The notes: generated by a model from the letters alone, not told the origin. Shown: positions 1-10,122, numbered from the stretch's first letter. The stretch: 64,000 nt of DNA from an uncultured Myxococcales bacterium (GCA_903955385.1 CAJBNH010000008.1:1-64000), one strand, 5' to 3'. Program-made: numbers and translations.

Positions 1-618
1 CGTGTCCTCGGGCTCGCTGGCCGGCAAGCACGCGGGGACGGTGTCGCAGCCCGTATCGGCGCAATCGGTCTTGCCGTCGCCGTCGTTGTCCTTGCCGTCC
101 GTGCACGCGGCCGAGTCGACGTCCGAATCCTCCGTGCACACCGTCACGAACATGCCCTTGCTGCAGCCGTAGTCCTTGCAGTCGGTGTAGCCGTTGCCGT
201 CGTTGTCCTTGCCGTCGCTGCAGAGTTCGTTGGTGAATTCGCGCAGGCAGCACGCCTCGGCCAGGTTCTGGCACTTGCGGTCGCCGCAGTCGAACTGGCC
301 GTCGTCGTCGTTGTCCTGAAAGTCGGCGCAGAGCTCGACGGTGTTCTCGACCTCGAAGGTCGGCACGGCCGGCACGTACTCACCGCAGAAGGTCGACAGC
401 AGCAGGCAATCGACGTCATCGCAGTCGATCATCCCGTCCTGATCGTTGTCGATGCCGTCGGCGCAGGTCTGGTTGTCGGCCTCGTAGCCAAGCACAGGCA
501 AGACGCCGTCCTTGGTAACAGGAACGTCGTAGCAGCCGCTCATCGCCACCGCGAGCAAGCCAGCGACGCAGGCGACTCCGAGGACCGGGCGAGAAGGTAG
601 GGTTCGAGAGGGCAGCAT
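1..618 (-). CDS. Cys-rich lipoprotein with calcium-binding-type DGxDNDxDG repeats (3' end outside window)
   Basis: The frame is open from ATG at 618 to the window edge, so 206 codons are visible and the C-terminus is missing. Residues 12-28 are hydrophobic and end in the lipobox MSGC, with the lipidated Cys at 29, so an outer-membrane or surface lipoprotein is expected. The mature part carries four repeats built as C-x-DG-x-DND-x-DG-x-x-DC-x-D-x-x-C (for example CADGIDNDQDGMIDC). The Asp/Asn spacing resembles thrombospondin type 3 calcium loops and each loop is framed by Cys pairs. Such repeats are common in surface proteins of Myxococcota and relatives. It lies 41 nt downstream of the nuclease gene on the same strand and may be its operon partner. 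No enzymatic domain is visible in this part, so a structural or adhesive role is inference. Confidence 0.85.
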   Translation of the reverse strand, partial: MLPSRTLPSRPVLGVACVAGLLAVAMSGCYDVPVTKDGVLPVLGYEADNQTCADGIDNDQDGMIDCDDVDCLLLSTFCGEYVPAVPTFEVENTVELCADFQDNDDDGQFDCGDRKCQNLAEACCLREFTNELCSDGKDNDGNGYTDCKDYGCSKGMFVTVCTEDSDVDSAACTDGKDNDGDGKTDCADTGCDTVPACLPASEPEDT

Positions 619-659
619 GCGCTCCTCAGATGGGCGGAAGGTCCGCTCGGCGCGACAGA

Positions 660-1439
660 TCAATCGTGCAAGCACGTCGCCGCTCCCTGGCCGTAGCGGC
701 GGGAGAACGGGACGTACAGGTGACAGGCCCCAGCTTCGTGGCAGACCCACTGGCACGTCTTGTACATGTCCAAGTGGATCCACTTCTCGGAGTGGCCGTC
801 TTCGGTCGAAACGGTGCGGTTGTAGGTCGTGCCGTCGTAGCCCTCGTCGTTCGAGTGCGCTGACGTCAGGATGTACTTCGGCACGCCCTTGGCCCACATG
901 CCCCGCCTCTCGGCGATCGCGGCCTTCTGTGCGACGATGTACCGGTCAGGCGAAGGCAGCTTGGTCACGGTCATCGCGTGCGCCAAGCCCTTGCGGATCT
1001 GGTCTACCGCAAGGTCCGGGCAGTCCCACAGGATGCGGCCGTAGCCGTCGCGGTTCAGGTCCGAGGTGCAGCGCCAGGTGCCTCTCCGAGCGTTCAGCGT
1101 GGCCATCTTGGCGTTGACGTACAGTTCCGAAGCCTTCCAGTCGCCCCACTTGTGCACGTTGCCAAAGCTCTCAAGCGTGTTGTAGCCGGCGAGCCGGGCC
1201 TTGGTTCCGGCGTAAGGGCCCGCGAGAACCGAAAAGCTGTCTCCGTCGTTGAACCAAACGGGTGAGAGCACGCCGTTCAGGAACACGCGAGAGGCAGGTC
1301 TCGCCCAGCCTTCGGAAGCGGCGGCCAGCAGCGCGACGATGCCAACCAGCAGGCCGATGGCAACGCGCACGCGGATCGGAGATCGAAGGCGAGCTGTAGG
1401 GAAGAAAGGGTCAGCCGAGTGGGCCAGAAAGCCGGGCAT
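660..1439 (-). CDS. secreted or membrane-anchored SNase-like (thermonuclease family) nuclease
   Basis: This 259-residue protein has an N-terminal hydrophobic segment (about residues 25-43), serving as signal peptide or anchor, followed by a staphylococcal-nuclease-like OB fold. The core GDSFSVLAG ... RLAGYNTLE ... GYGRILWDC lines up with the family. The catalytic Arg, Glu, Arg correspond to R82, E90 and R135 and are all present. The calcium ligand normally Asp in the DTPE motif is Asn (N87). Family members hydrolyse DNA or RNA in a calcium-dependent way outside the cytoplasm. Several Cys residues near the C-terminus suggest disulfides. It sits downstream of two exbD genes on the same strand, separated by 67 nt. 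A role in nutrient scavenging or predation is inference. Confidence 0.8.
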   Translation of the reverse strand: MPGFLAHSADPFFPTARLRSPIRVRVAIGLLVGIVALLAAASEGWARPASRVFLNGVLSPVWFNDGDSFSVLAGPYAGTKARLAGYNTLESFGNVHKWGDWKASELYVNAKMATLNARRGTWRCTSDLNRDGYGRILWDCPDLAVDQIRKGLAHAMTVTKLPSPDRYIVAQKAAIAERRGMWAKGVPKYILTSAHSNDEGYDGTTYNRTVSTEDGHSEKWIHLDMYKTCQWVCHEAGACHLYVPFSRRYGQGAATCLHD

Positions 1440-1506
1440 GGGAAAGCCCCTTGGTCACGTGCAGCGAGGATGCGGGGGGAGCAGAGCGCGACCGTGCGTC
1501 ATCGAA

Positions 1507-2106
1507 CTACGGAGGCGCCGCGGGCCCAGCCAACCCTTCGTCGCCACGTCCGTCGACCATGATCGCGAAGTTGGGTTCGCGATATTCGTTACGACCGCAT
1601 GTGGCCATGACCATCTTGATGACCTGGAAGGGAACCGTACGGTCGGATTGGATGATGACCTTGCGGTTTTCGCGAACCTTCTGAGGGTTCTTCGGGTTCT
1701 GCTGGAACTTCCAAGAACTCTTCAACACCTCGGCCAGGGGCTTGATGTCCCAGCTGGGGTACTTGACCTCGTTGACGTCGCCCAGGCTCATGATGCGCTT
1801 GTTCTCAAAGAGCATTTCGCCAAGGGTGCTGCCGTCGCCGCGGGTCAGGGCGACCATGGGCGCGCGCTCGAGTTCGGCCTTCGACGACGCCTTGGGCATG
1901 GCGACGTTCGGGTTGACGAGCATCAGCTCGCCGGCCGCGCTGAACGACTGGATCAGAAAGATGACGAGCATGATGAAGAGGTCGATCATGGGCACGACGT
2001 TCAGCGTCGCAAAGATAGCCTTGCTTCCGCCCGTCTTGACCGTCTTCTGGATGGTCTTGAGGGCAATGCCGTGGCCGGCTCGTGATCCGGGGTGGTGGAC
2101 AGCCAT
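1507..2106 (-). CDS. ExbD/TolR-family inner-membrane energy transducer (first copy)
   Basis: The protein has 199 residues with one N-terminal transmembrane helix preceded by the family signature NVVPMIDLFIMLVIF. The Asp inside the helix is the proton-binding residue of ExbD/TolR. The rest is periplasmic and ends with the usual C-terminal fold (VIIQSDRTVPFQVIKMVM). ExbD works with ExbB to couple proton flow to force on a periplasmic or outer-membrane partner. The ATG at 2106 is preceded by AGAGGAACGAG, a good ribosome binding site. It lies 71 nt downstream of a second exbD and further down from exbB, so the three likely form one motor. The periplasmic domain is longer than in E. coli ExbD (141 residues). 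Confidence 0.88.
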   Translation of the reverse strand: MAVHHPGSRAGHGIALKTIQKTVKTGGSKAIFATLNVVPMIDLFIMLVIFLIQSFSAAGELMLVNPNVAMPKASSKAELERAPMVALTRGDGSTLGEMLFENKRIMSLGDVNEVKYPSWDIKPLAEVLKSSWKFQQNPKNPQKVRENRKVIIQSDRTVPFQVIKMVMATCGRNEYREPNFAIMVDGRGDEGLAGPAAPP

Positions 2107-2177
2107 CTCGTTCCTCTGTCTAGGGCCCGCCGTTGGGGGCGGATCGGTTCGTCAGCGCCAGAAAGGGCCGCCAAGGG

Positions 2178-2786
2178 CTAGTTGAAGTCCGTGAACCCTT
2201 CGGCTTTCAGCAGATTCTGATCGCCGACGGCGGGGTTTCTCAGGCAGTTCTTCTTGGCCGCATCGTCGATGCAGGAGCCAAGGATCGCGTCGAGGGTGCC
2301 GATCAAGTGCAGGTACTGCACCTTGTCAGACGCCACGACCATCACCTTGACCTTGTCGCCCAAGCCAGCCTCTTTCATGAAGCCGGCCAAGGTCTTCCGC
2401 AGCTCGGGGCGGTTGTACTTCTTGAAGACCTCGATTTGGCCCTGGCACGACGTCACCGAACCCTTGCCGCGGCAGAGTCGGAACTCGCCGTCGGTCGGGA
2501 TGCGCTTCGGCTGTGCAAGCTCGGGCTTGGTCTCGAGGTTGAACAGGTTGACCAAGTATCCCGTGGGCGTGATGGCCACGTTGATCTTCGGTTCCTTCTT
2601 GGGCTGCTCCTTGGGAGGAGTCTTGCTCGCCTTGGGAAGGGCCTGGTCGACGTCGACGCGGGACATCTGCGTCCACACCGCCGAGATCAGCAGGAAGCAG
2701 ATCGTGCACGCCAGCAGATCGATGAAGGGCACGACGTTCAGTGTCGCGTCGGCTACGCCGCCTTTTCCTGAAGAACCACCACCCAT
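2178..2786 (-). CDS. ExbD/TolR-family protein (second copy) with Cys-containing periplasmic domain
   Basis: The start was set at ATG 2786 because AGGAGAGAGACG lies directly upstream; an in-frame start 36 nt earlier lacks such a site. The 202-residue protein has the helix NVVPFIDLLACTICFLL with the conserved Asp. The periplasmic domain has four Cys residues (two around LCRGKGSVTSC, two around SCIDDAAKKNC), suggesting disulfide bonds. It is only distantly similar to the first ExbD, so the two are unlikely to be a recent duplication. One ExbB with two ExbD/TolR proteins is the composition of the Myxococcus Agl-type motor and of some other deltaproteobacterial systems; assignment to gliding here is only a possibility. 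Confidence 0.87.
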   Translation of the reverse strand: MGGGSSGKGGVADATLNVVPFIDLLACTICFLLISAVWTQMSRVDVDQALPKASKTPPKEQPKKEPKINVAITPTGYLVNLFNLETKPELAQPKRIPTDGEFRLCRGKGSVTSCQGQIEVFKKYNRPELRKTLAGFMKEAGLGDKVKVMVVASDKVQYLHLIGTLDAILGSCIDDAAKKNCLRNPAVGDQNLLKAEGFTDFN

Positions 2787-2906
2787 CGTCTCTCTCCTGT
2801 CCGTTCGTCGAGCGTTGATCACCGCTCCGGGGAAGCCGGGACGGTCTCACGGAGCGCGCCGGCCGCTGCCGGTCAGCCCCACCGGGCGAGTACTGCTGCT
2901 CAGCCC

Positions 2907-2951
2907 GCGGCCCCGGAGCCATCCCGTGTTTCAGGGAGGGCTCCGGGCCGC
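2907..2951 (-). promoter_or_regulatory. strong intercistronic hairpin between exbB and exbD
   Basis: An inverted repeat lies in the 244-nt gap between exbB and the next exbD. The outer arms are 2907-2920 and 2939-2951 (GCGGCCCCGGAGCC against GGCTCCGGGCCGC, one bulged base). An inner TCCC/GGGA pair (2922-2925 with 2934-2937) extends the stem. No U-run follows on the minus strand, so it looks like an mRNA-stabilising or partial-termination element that could set the ExbB:ExbD ratio, rather than an operon end. Confidence 0.55.
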
Positions 2952-3030
2952 AGGACACGTCGAGCAGACGAGTCGGTCAGACACCCGCTCCCTCGTCAGG
3001 CCGAAGCCCGCCGTGGAGCAACGCACCGCA

Positions 3031-3696
3031 TCACGCGGCGGCGTCATCCTTGATGTCGCCCATCTTGTTGCGGTTGGCGACGATCAGGTTGAGCACGCGA
3101 ACCGTGCCCTCGTCGATGTCCGCCTTGATTTCCTTGGCCTTCGAGGTCAGGACCGCGAACGAAAGCACGCCGACGATGCCGGTCGCGAGACCGAACGCCG
3201 TGCAGTTCATGGCCTCCGAGATGCCCTGCGAGAGCAGGGTGGAGCGCTGCGACGGATCGACGTCCGGACGGCCGATGGCCGAGAACGTATTGATCAGACC
3301 CGAGATCGTGCCGAGCAGACCAGCCAGGGTGGCCGTGTTGCCGAGCAAGTTCAGGTAGTCGACGCGCTTCTCGATCTGCGGGATCTCGCGCAGATAGGCC
3401 TCGTCCATGGCCGCTTGAACTTCTTCGTCCGAGCGCTTCACCTTGAGGACGCCAGCGTGAACGATGCGGGCCAGCGGGTACTGATAGGTCGAGCAGACCT
3501 TCAGCACGCGATTCAGGTCGCCCTTGAGGATCGGCACTTGCAGGAGCTTGATGAACTCCTCCTTCTTCACACTCGACCGGATGTAGAGCACGAAGATGCG
3601 CTCGAACATGATGGCCAGAATGAAGACGAGGTGCCCGAGGATGGGCCACATTCCCCAGCCGCCTTCTTCAAAAATCTCTGCGATGGAGTGAAACAT
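3031..3696 (-). CDS. ExbB/TolQ/MotA-family proton channel protein
   Basis: The 221-residue protein starts at ATG 3696 (CACGGAG about 10 nt upstream). The frame is open much further upstream, but that part is Arg/Pro-rich and does not look like protein. It shows the MotA/TolQ/ExbB layout: helix 1 near residues 16-36, a cytoplasmic loop, then two helices separated by a short turn. The hallmark LLGTISGLINTFSAIG and the third helix TAFGLATGIVGVLSF are clear. With the two ExbD proteins it should form the inner-membrane proton-driven motor. It is the first gene of the minus-strand operon, with a candidate promoter about 330 nt upstream. The length is typical for TolQ/ExbB. Confidence 0.9.
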   Translation of the reverse strand: MFHSIAEIFEEGGWGMWPILGHLVFILAIMFERIFVLYIRSSVKKEEFIKLLQVPILKGDLNRVLKVCSTYQYPLARIVHAGVLKVKRSDEEVQAAMDEAYLREIPQIEKRVDYLNLLGNTATLAGLLGTISGLINTFSAIGRPDVDPSQRSTLLSQGISEAMNCTAFGLATGIVGVLSFAVLTSKAKEIKADIDEGTVRVLNLIVANRNKMGDIKDDAAA

Positions 3697-4269
3697 CGGT
3701 CGTCTGCTCCGTGAAGATGCTGTCTGCTCGATACCCGCACTTGTGTGCGGCTGACTCTGGACACCGCCCTGCTGCCCCCAGCTCTGGGGCTCCTGCCTTC
3801 TGCGCGTCGTCTTGCTGTCCGCCTCTTCTTGGTCCCGCTGCTCTCGGTGCGAACCGGTTGCCGGGGGAATCTGTCGGGGAGGACTCCGGGGGACGAAACG
3901 AACGGGAGGTAGAAGAATGCCCTTCGGTGTGTTCGGGGACCCTCCCCGTGTCGGCGTCGGATGCATGCTGTCATGCCGACAAGCGTTGCTGCGCGCCCTG
4001 ACGGACGAGCCGAACGCCGCCGTATTTAGCACCCCGCTTTCGGAGGGGTCAAGTCTCCGCGTCGTCATGACCGTGAAAGTTTGGGACGGACGTTCGGTTG
4101 GGCGAGGTTGTGGAACGCAGCGACGGAAAACGGGAGCGAAAACAACGACGTGGTTGGAGACGCTGGTGAGGGCGCCAAAGGCCTGACGGGGAGGGCGAAT
4201 TGACGCCGGGTCCCGGCGTGGTGTAGGCGACACCCCAACCGCCGCCCCACGGGCCGCACAGGACGTGTC
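3697..4269. other. 573-nt non-coding region between divergent exbB and a TPR gene
   Basis: No convincing protein-coding frame is seen. The region holds the probable exbB promoter (4023-4052) and a long leader for exbB (about 3697-4015). The short open frames here are Arg/Pro-rich and lack ribosome binding sites. No U-tract terminator or tRNA-like fold was found. Confidence 0.5.
4023..4052 (-). promoter_or_regulatory. candidate sigma70-type promoter of the exbB operon
   Basis: On the minus strand TTGACC (4052-4047) is followed after 18 nt by TAAATA (4028-4023). Transcription would start near 4015 and give a leader of about 320 nt before exbB. The spacer contains a small CCCC...GGGG inverted repeat. 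It is a pattern match only. Confidence 0.4.
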
Positions 4270-4968
4270 ATGCGCAGAAGCGACATCGAAGAAATCGAGG
4301 CCCTGTTGGACGACGACCCGCGTGAGGCGCTGAGCCTGGCGAGCCGCATTGTCGACGAGACGCCGGACGACCCAGACGGATGGGCTTGGCGTGCCGAGGC
4401 GCAGATCGCGTTGGGTCAGGCCGAGAACGCCTTGAAGTCGCTGGCGGAATACGTGCAGCGCGATCCGGAGTGGATCGAGGCGTACACGATGCGGGCGGTG
4501 CTGCTGACCGAGCTGGCGCGATTTGACGACGCCCATGTCGAGGTAGAGGTGGCTCGCGCGATCGACAGTGAAGACCCGCGGTTGCAGCGTGCGGAGGCGG
4601 TGTGGCACGAGCTGCAGGGGCAGTTCCCCGAGGCGGACAAGCTCTACGCGCTTGCGGCGGAGGGTGACCCGGGCCTGTATCCGGCGCCGCCCCGCTTCGA
4701 CAGGCCGCGGGCACAGGCGGCGATTCTGAAGGTGCTGCGCGAGATCGCCAAAGACGGCTTGAAGTTGCAGCCGATCTTTCAGGAAGTGCCCACGCCGGGT
4801 CCGACCAAGGGCGGCAAGCTGCTGACACGGGCCTTGGAGCTGCGGGACAAGAGCACCGTCGTCGTCTATCTACGCAACTTGGAACGCGAACTGGACGACG
4901 AGTCGCAGATCGAGGATCTGGCCGAGGTATTCGAGGACTGCTTGGCGGAGCTGGTCGAGGCGAACTGA
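4270..4968 (+). CDS. TPR-repeat protein of unknown role
   Basis: The 232-residue protein has no signal peptide or membrane helix and is probably cytoplasmic. Residues about 5-130 are helical repeats of TPR type (DPDGWAWRAEAQIALGQAENA, then DPEWIEAYTMRAVLLTELARF). The C-terminal 80 residues are acidic and form a separate unit not recognised. The ATG at 4270 has AGGA seven nt upstream. It is transcribed alone, divergently from exbB and convergently with the next gene, 22 nt from that gene's end. TPR proteins are scaffolds, and nothing in the sequence names a partner. Confidence 0.7.
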   Translation: MRRSDIEEIEALLDDDPREALSLASRIVDETPDDPDGWAWRAEAQIALGQAENALKSLAEYVQRDPEWIEAYTMRAVLLTELARFDDAHVEVEVARAIDSEDPRLQRAEAVWHELQGQFPEADKLYALAAEGDPGLYPAPPRFDRPRAQAAILKVLREIAKDGLKLQPIFQEVPTPGPTKGGKLLTRALELRDKSTVVVYLRNLERELDDESQIEDLAEVFEDCLAELVEAN

Positions 4969-4990
4969 GCCTGACCGGTCCCGGACCGAG

Positions 4991-6163
4991 CTAGGTGGCC
5001 GATTCGCCCGCGGGTTGGGTGGCCCGGCGCCGTTCGTAGGCCAGCAGGCGCTCCACAGGGGCCACGCGCTCCATTGCGGCCGTCACGTAGCCCAGAGATT
5101 CGATGGGGCGCTGGAGGTCACGCAGACCCCTTGCAGTGGCGACTGCGAGGATCGCCTGATCGCGCCGGTGGGCGTTGAGCATCAGCCAAGCGGACAGTTC
5201 GAACCGCTCCGCAAGGCGCACGCGGCGCACGGGGTCAAACCAACTGCGCACGGCGTCCGTACGGCGACCCGCGAGGACGCGACTTGCCTCAGCATCGTCT
5301 GCCGGCAGCGGCGTGCTCAGCGGAAGCGCCAAACCGTCGTCGAGCTGCCGCAACAGGGTCGGGTCTGCGGCCAGCCAGTTCTCGCACCAAGGATCGCGAG
5401 CCAGCGCGGCGCCTTGGGCGATGCGGTCGTCGAAGTGCGCCTCGTCCTCCGCGTCCAGAGCGACCTCGATCGCGTGGATCGGCTGGGCTTCGGAGACGGC
5501 GCGGCGCACCTCAGGCAGATCGCCCTCGACGGACTTGCCGAGCGCCAGGCGGCGGTCGAGACCCCAGCGCAGCCGGCCCGCAGCGAAAGCGGCAGGAACT
5601 TCTACAGGAATCACGCTGAACTGGACCTTGAGGCGGTCCATCATCTCGCGTTCATGGGTGCGTGAGGTGTCCGGCAGGTACAGCGCGGACAGCAGGCCTT
5701 CCTCGTCAGAGACCACGCCGACCGCGCACCACGGGCCGTCGATCGTCGACCAGCCGCCCAGAAACAGCACCTGAGTGCCGATCTTGTCGAACGACGTCGC
5801 GAAACTGGGCAGCGGGTCGGGATGGGTGGCCATGTCTACGGGGGGGCGGGCAGAGGTCCGATCGGGGACGACCACGCCGCGTTGCCGGGCGCGAAACAGC
5901 AGCTTCTTCGTGTGCTTGGCGGTCTCCTTGTGGACCGTGAGCTCGCCGAGGGTCGCGACCAGTGCCAGCAGGCCACGGGCATCGGCTTCGACCAGCAACG
6001 CCAACTCGACGTCGGGACTCATGCCTCGCAGCGCAGCTTGGGTCACGGGGACCTCGCCGCTGAGGAGGGCCAGCGCCCGGACGACCTCGCCGACGCGCTG
6101 CGCTGGGGCCTGGCCCGTACGGAGCCAGCCCAGGGCGGTGTTGGTGGCAGGGGAGTTGGGCAT
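4991..6163 (-). CDS. conserved-looking hypothetical protein, last gene of the gltX operon
   Basis: This 390-residue protein is not recognised. It has no signal peptide or transmembrane helix. The composition is ordinary for a soluble alpha/beta protein, and the central part (about 110-210) has hydrophobic strands such as GTQVLFLGGW and WCAVGVVSDEEGLLSALYL. The N-terminal 80 residues look helical and may be a repeat or HEAT-like region. It starts 7 nt after the gltX stop, so co-transcription and possible translational coupling with gltX are likely. A link to translation is inference from position only. Confidence 0.65.
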   Translation of the reverse strand: MPNSPATNTALGWLRTGQAPAQRVGEVVRALALLSGEVPVTQAALRGMSPDVELALLVEADARGLLALVATLGELTVHKETAKHTKKLLFRARQRGVVVPDRTSARPPVDMATHPDPLPSFATSFDKIGTQVLFLGGWSTIDGPWCAVGVVSDEEGLLSALYLPDTSRTHEREMMDRLKVQFSVIPVEVPAAFAAGRLRWGLDRRLALGKSVEGDLPEVRRAVSEAQPIHAIEVALDAEDEAHFDDRIAQGAALARDPWCENWLAADPTLLRQLDDGLALPLSTPLPADDAEASRVLAGRRTDAVRSWFDPVRRVRLAERFELSAWLMLNAHRRDQAILAVATARGLRDLQRPIESLGYVTAAMERVAPVERLLAYERRRATQPAGESAT

Positions 6164-6170
6164 GGGAAGA

Positions 6171-7778
<1,608 letters not shown>

Positions 7779-7823
7779 GGGCGTTGGTCTCTGGGCTCGG
7801 CGGGTGCCGGGTGAAGGGGGCGT

Positions 7824-8510
7824 TCAGGTTGGGGGCGGCTCATCGGCGGCCAGAGGGTCCAAGCGCGCGTCGCGCAGGAACGCTTGCACGCACTCGTGGT
7901 GGCGTACGTCGGTCGGCAACGGGGCACGAATCGCGAACAGGGACTCCATCGCCTCAACGGTCGGCTCGAGCGCGTCGTTGATGAAGACGTGCCACGGCTC
8001 AGAGGAAGCGACCAGCCCCTCCAACTCCCGACGAGCTGTCCGCAGCCGGCGGCGCACGGTCGTTTCCGTCTCTGTTCCCCGCTTCAGCAGGCGGTCGACC
8101 AGCACGGGCCAACTGGGCGGCAGCAGGAAGGCGAGCCGGGTGCGGTCGGGCAGCTGACGGTACAGGTTCAGCGCGCCGACGATGTCGATGTCGAACAGGG
8201 CGTCGCGGCCTTCGTCGCGCATCCGGTCGATCTCGTGCAGCGACGTGCCGTAGAAGTGGCCGTGGACCTCGGCCCACTCGGCGAAGCCGCCCGAGTCGCG
8301 CAGCTGCTCGAAGGCCGTCCGCTCGACGAACCAGTAGTCGATGCCATTGGTTTCGGTCGTTCGCATGGGACGGGTCGTGTGGCTGACGCTGAAGCCGCGC
8401 CGCGCCGGTTTCCGGTCGATCAGGCGGTGCGCGATCGTGGTCTTGCCGGCACCTGCGGGGCCGACAAGGACGATGAGGCGGCCGCCCTCTCCCGCACCCG
8501 CAGCCGTCAT
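7824..8510 (-). CDS. gmk: guanylate kinase
   Basis: Phosphorylates GMP to GDP with ATP, an essential step in guanine nucleotide synthesis and recycling. The P-loop GPAGAGKTT spans residues 17-25. Next come the GMP-binding motifs SVSHTTRPMR and the GIDYWFVERTAFEQL segment, then HGHFYGTS and the DIDIVGA strand. At 228 residues it is slightly longer than E. coli Gmk (207) because of a C-terminal extension. DIDIVGA departs slightly from the usual DID(W)QGA, with Val for Gln. The start codon overlaps the stop of the upstream DsbA-like gene (ATGA), so the two are translationally coupled. A link to (p)ppGpp control is family knowledge, not visible here. Confidence 0.93.
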   Translation of the reverse strand: MTAAGAGEGGRLIVLVGPAGAGKTTIAHRLIDRKPARRGFSVSHTTRPMRTTETNGIDYWFVERTAFEQLRDSGGFAEWAEVHGHFYGTSLHEIDRMRDEGRDALFDIDIVGALNLYRQLPDRTRLAFLLPPSWPVLVDRLLKRGTETETTVRRRLRTARRELEGLVASSEPWHVFINDALEPTVEAMESLFAIRAPLPTDVRHHECVQAFLRDARLDPLAADEPPPT

Positions 8511-9517
8511 GGCGCCCCCTGGATGCCGGCCGCCTCGAGCGCGTCGGACGACAGCGCCTCCGGTACCGGGCGACCAGCGTCGGTCAGGGCCTCGCGGATC
8601 GCCTCCTGCAGCTTGTCCAGCCCGTCGGTCAGTCGCCCGTTTACGAAGAAGGTCGGGGTGCCCTGCACACCAGCAGCGCTGCCCTCGGCGATGTCGGCGT
8701 CGATGGCGGCCGCCGCCTCTGCCCCGGCGAAGTCAGCCTGGAACCGCTTGGCGTCCAGGCCGATCTTGGCTGCGAAGCGCTTGAAGTCGGCGTCCTCGAG
8801 CCGCTTGGCCGTGAACAGTGCGTCATGCATCTGCCAGAACTTGCCTTGCCGATGCGCGGCCCAAGCGGCGCGGGCAGCGGGCTCCGCACGAACGTGGTTC
8901 TGTCGAAGCGGAAAGCTCTTGAAATACAGGGTAATACCGTAGTGCTTCTGCAACAACTCAAGCGGTGCCGCGACCTTGCGGCAGTACGGACACTCGAAGT
9001 CGGAGAACAGCACCACCGGCACGACCGCCTGTTCGGGGCCCAGCAAGGGGGCGCCAGCGAGCTGGAAGGTCGCGACGGTGTTCAGACGCTCCACCTCTTC
9101 CAGAAGGCTGCGGATCACCTCTTTCTTGGTCTGGCCTTCCTGCAGCAGCCGCACGATCAGCGCCGCCAGCTTCGGGGCGATCGCGCAGTCGCCGGCCTGA
9201 AGCGAGTCGGCCATTGTCCGCGGCTTGCCGCAGGGGTCGAATTGCTCAGTCAGGATGTCGAAGAGAGTCTGACGATCACGCTCCGGCAGGTCCTTGGCGT
9301 CGACGCCACGTGGCAGCGTGGCAGGCGCTGGCGTGGCGGCGGTAGCGGTGGCCGCGTTGGGCTCTGCGACGTACGGAACCTCGCGTCCCTGACCGGCAGT
9401 TTCTGCGGCCGCGCGAGTCGAGTCGGCGTGCTTGCAGCCGGTGATCAAGGCCAGCAAGGCGAGCGCAAGGCAGAGGACCGGGCGACTGCGGCGCTGGGGA
9501 ACGAACCTGGACAGCAT
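8507..9517 (-). CDS. DsbA-like thioredoxin-fold lipoprotein
   Basis: The start is ATG 9517, preceded by AACAGGAGACCG; the frame extends further upstream without protein-like sequence. The 336-residue product begins with a hydrophobic signal and the lipobox ITGC, so it is an exported lipoprotein. After an Ala/Thr/Pro-rich linker and a helical region of about 80 residues comes a thioredoxin fold with SDFECPYCRK; the active-site Cys pair is C176/C179. The cis-Pro loop is GVQGTPTFFVNG. This layout is typical of periplasmic DsbA/DsbG-like oxidoreductases (thioredoxin_4 type) that form or isomerise disulfides. The many Cys-rich lipoproteins in the window are plausible clients. It heads the gmk-gltX operon. 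Confidence 0.88.
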   Translation of the reverse strand: MLSRFVPQRRSRPVLCLALALLALITGCKHADSTRAAAETAGQGREVPYVAEPNAATATAATPAPATLPRGVDAKDLPERDRQTLFDILTEQFDPCGKPRTMADSLQAGDCAIAPKLAALIVRLLQEGQTKKEVIRSLLEEVERLNTVATFQLAGAPLLGPEQAVVPVVLFSDFECPYCRKVAAPLELLQKHYGITLYFKSFPLRQNHVRAEPAARAAWAAHRQGKFWQMHDALFTAKRLEDADFKRFAAKIGLDAKRFQADFAGAEAAAAIDADIAEGSAAGVQGTPTFFVNGRLTDGLDKLQEAIREALTDAGRPVPEALSSDALEAAGIQGAP

Positions 9518-9651
9518 CGGTCTCCTGTTGCGGGCCGCTGGCCCGACGAAACGGTGCACGGTAGCATGCGGTCCGAACGCTTCCCGATCAAGGCGGCAGC
9601 AACGCGGAATCCACCGCACCGTCGTACCCCTCTCTGCCGCGAGTGCTTCCC

Positions 9652-10122
9652 ATGCCCCAGATCCTGCTTGCCTTGGGCAGCAACGTCGCCGACGCCGCAG
9701 CCTCGGTGCGCTTGGGCTGGGCGGCTGCATGTCAGGAACTTGGATTGCGGGATGCGGAGTTGAGCGATCTTGTGCGCTCCCCTCCCGCCGAGGGGGCGTC
9801 CGGGGGGCTGTTTGCCAATGCAGTTGGGCGAGGGTGGACGGAGCTGACTCCACTGCTTGCGTTGGCGGCCTGCCAGCGAATTGAGCAGGCGTTTGGCCGG
9901 GATCGCGCGCGAGAGGGTCACCACGGCGCGCGCCCGCTGGATCTGGACCTGCTCGACTGGGACGGCCTGCACATCGACCTGCCACAGCTGCAGCTGCCGC
10001 ATCCTCGGCTTTCGCTGCGGCGTTTCGTGCTGGAACCCCTTGCGCAGGTCGCGCCCGATTTCGTAGATGCCCGCTCCGGCCGCACGGTCGCTGAACTGAT
10101 CGCCACCCTGCAAGACGTCTGA
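9652..10122 (+). CDS. folK: 6-hydroxymethyl-7,8-dihydropterin pyrophosphokinase (HPPK)
   Basis: Transfers pyrophosphate from ATP to 6-hydroxymethyl-7,8-dihydropterin in folate synthesis. The N-terminal LLALGSNVADA, the central HHGARPLDLDLLDWDG motif with the two magnesium-binding Asp residues, and the C-terminal LPHPRLSLRRFVLEPL are diagnostic. The length of 156 residues matches the family. ATG 9652 was preferred to an in-frame GTG 9 nt upstream because the family start MPQILLALGSN fits there. The upstream ribosome site is weak. The next gene, a lipoprotein, starts 13 nt downstream, suggesting co-transcription. Confidence 0.92.
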   Translation: MPQILLALGSNVADAAASVRLGWAAACQELGLRDAELSDLVRSPPAEGASGGLFANAVGRGWTELTPLLALAACQRIEQAFGRDRAREGHHGARPLDLDLLDWDGLHIDLPQLQLPHPRLSLRRFVLEPLAQVAPDFVDARSGRTVAELIATLQDV

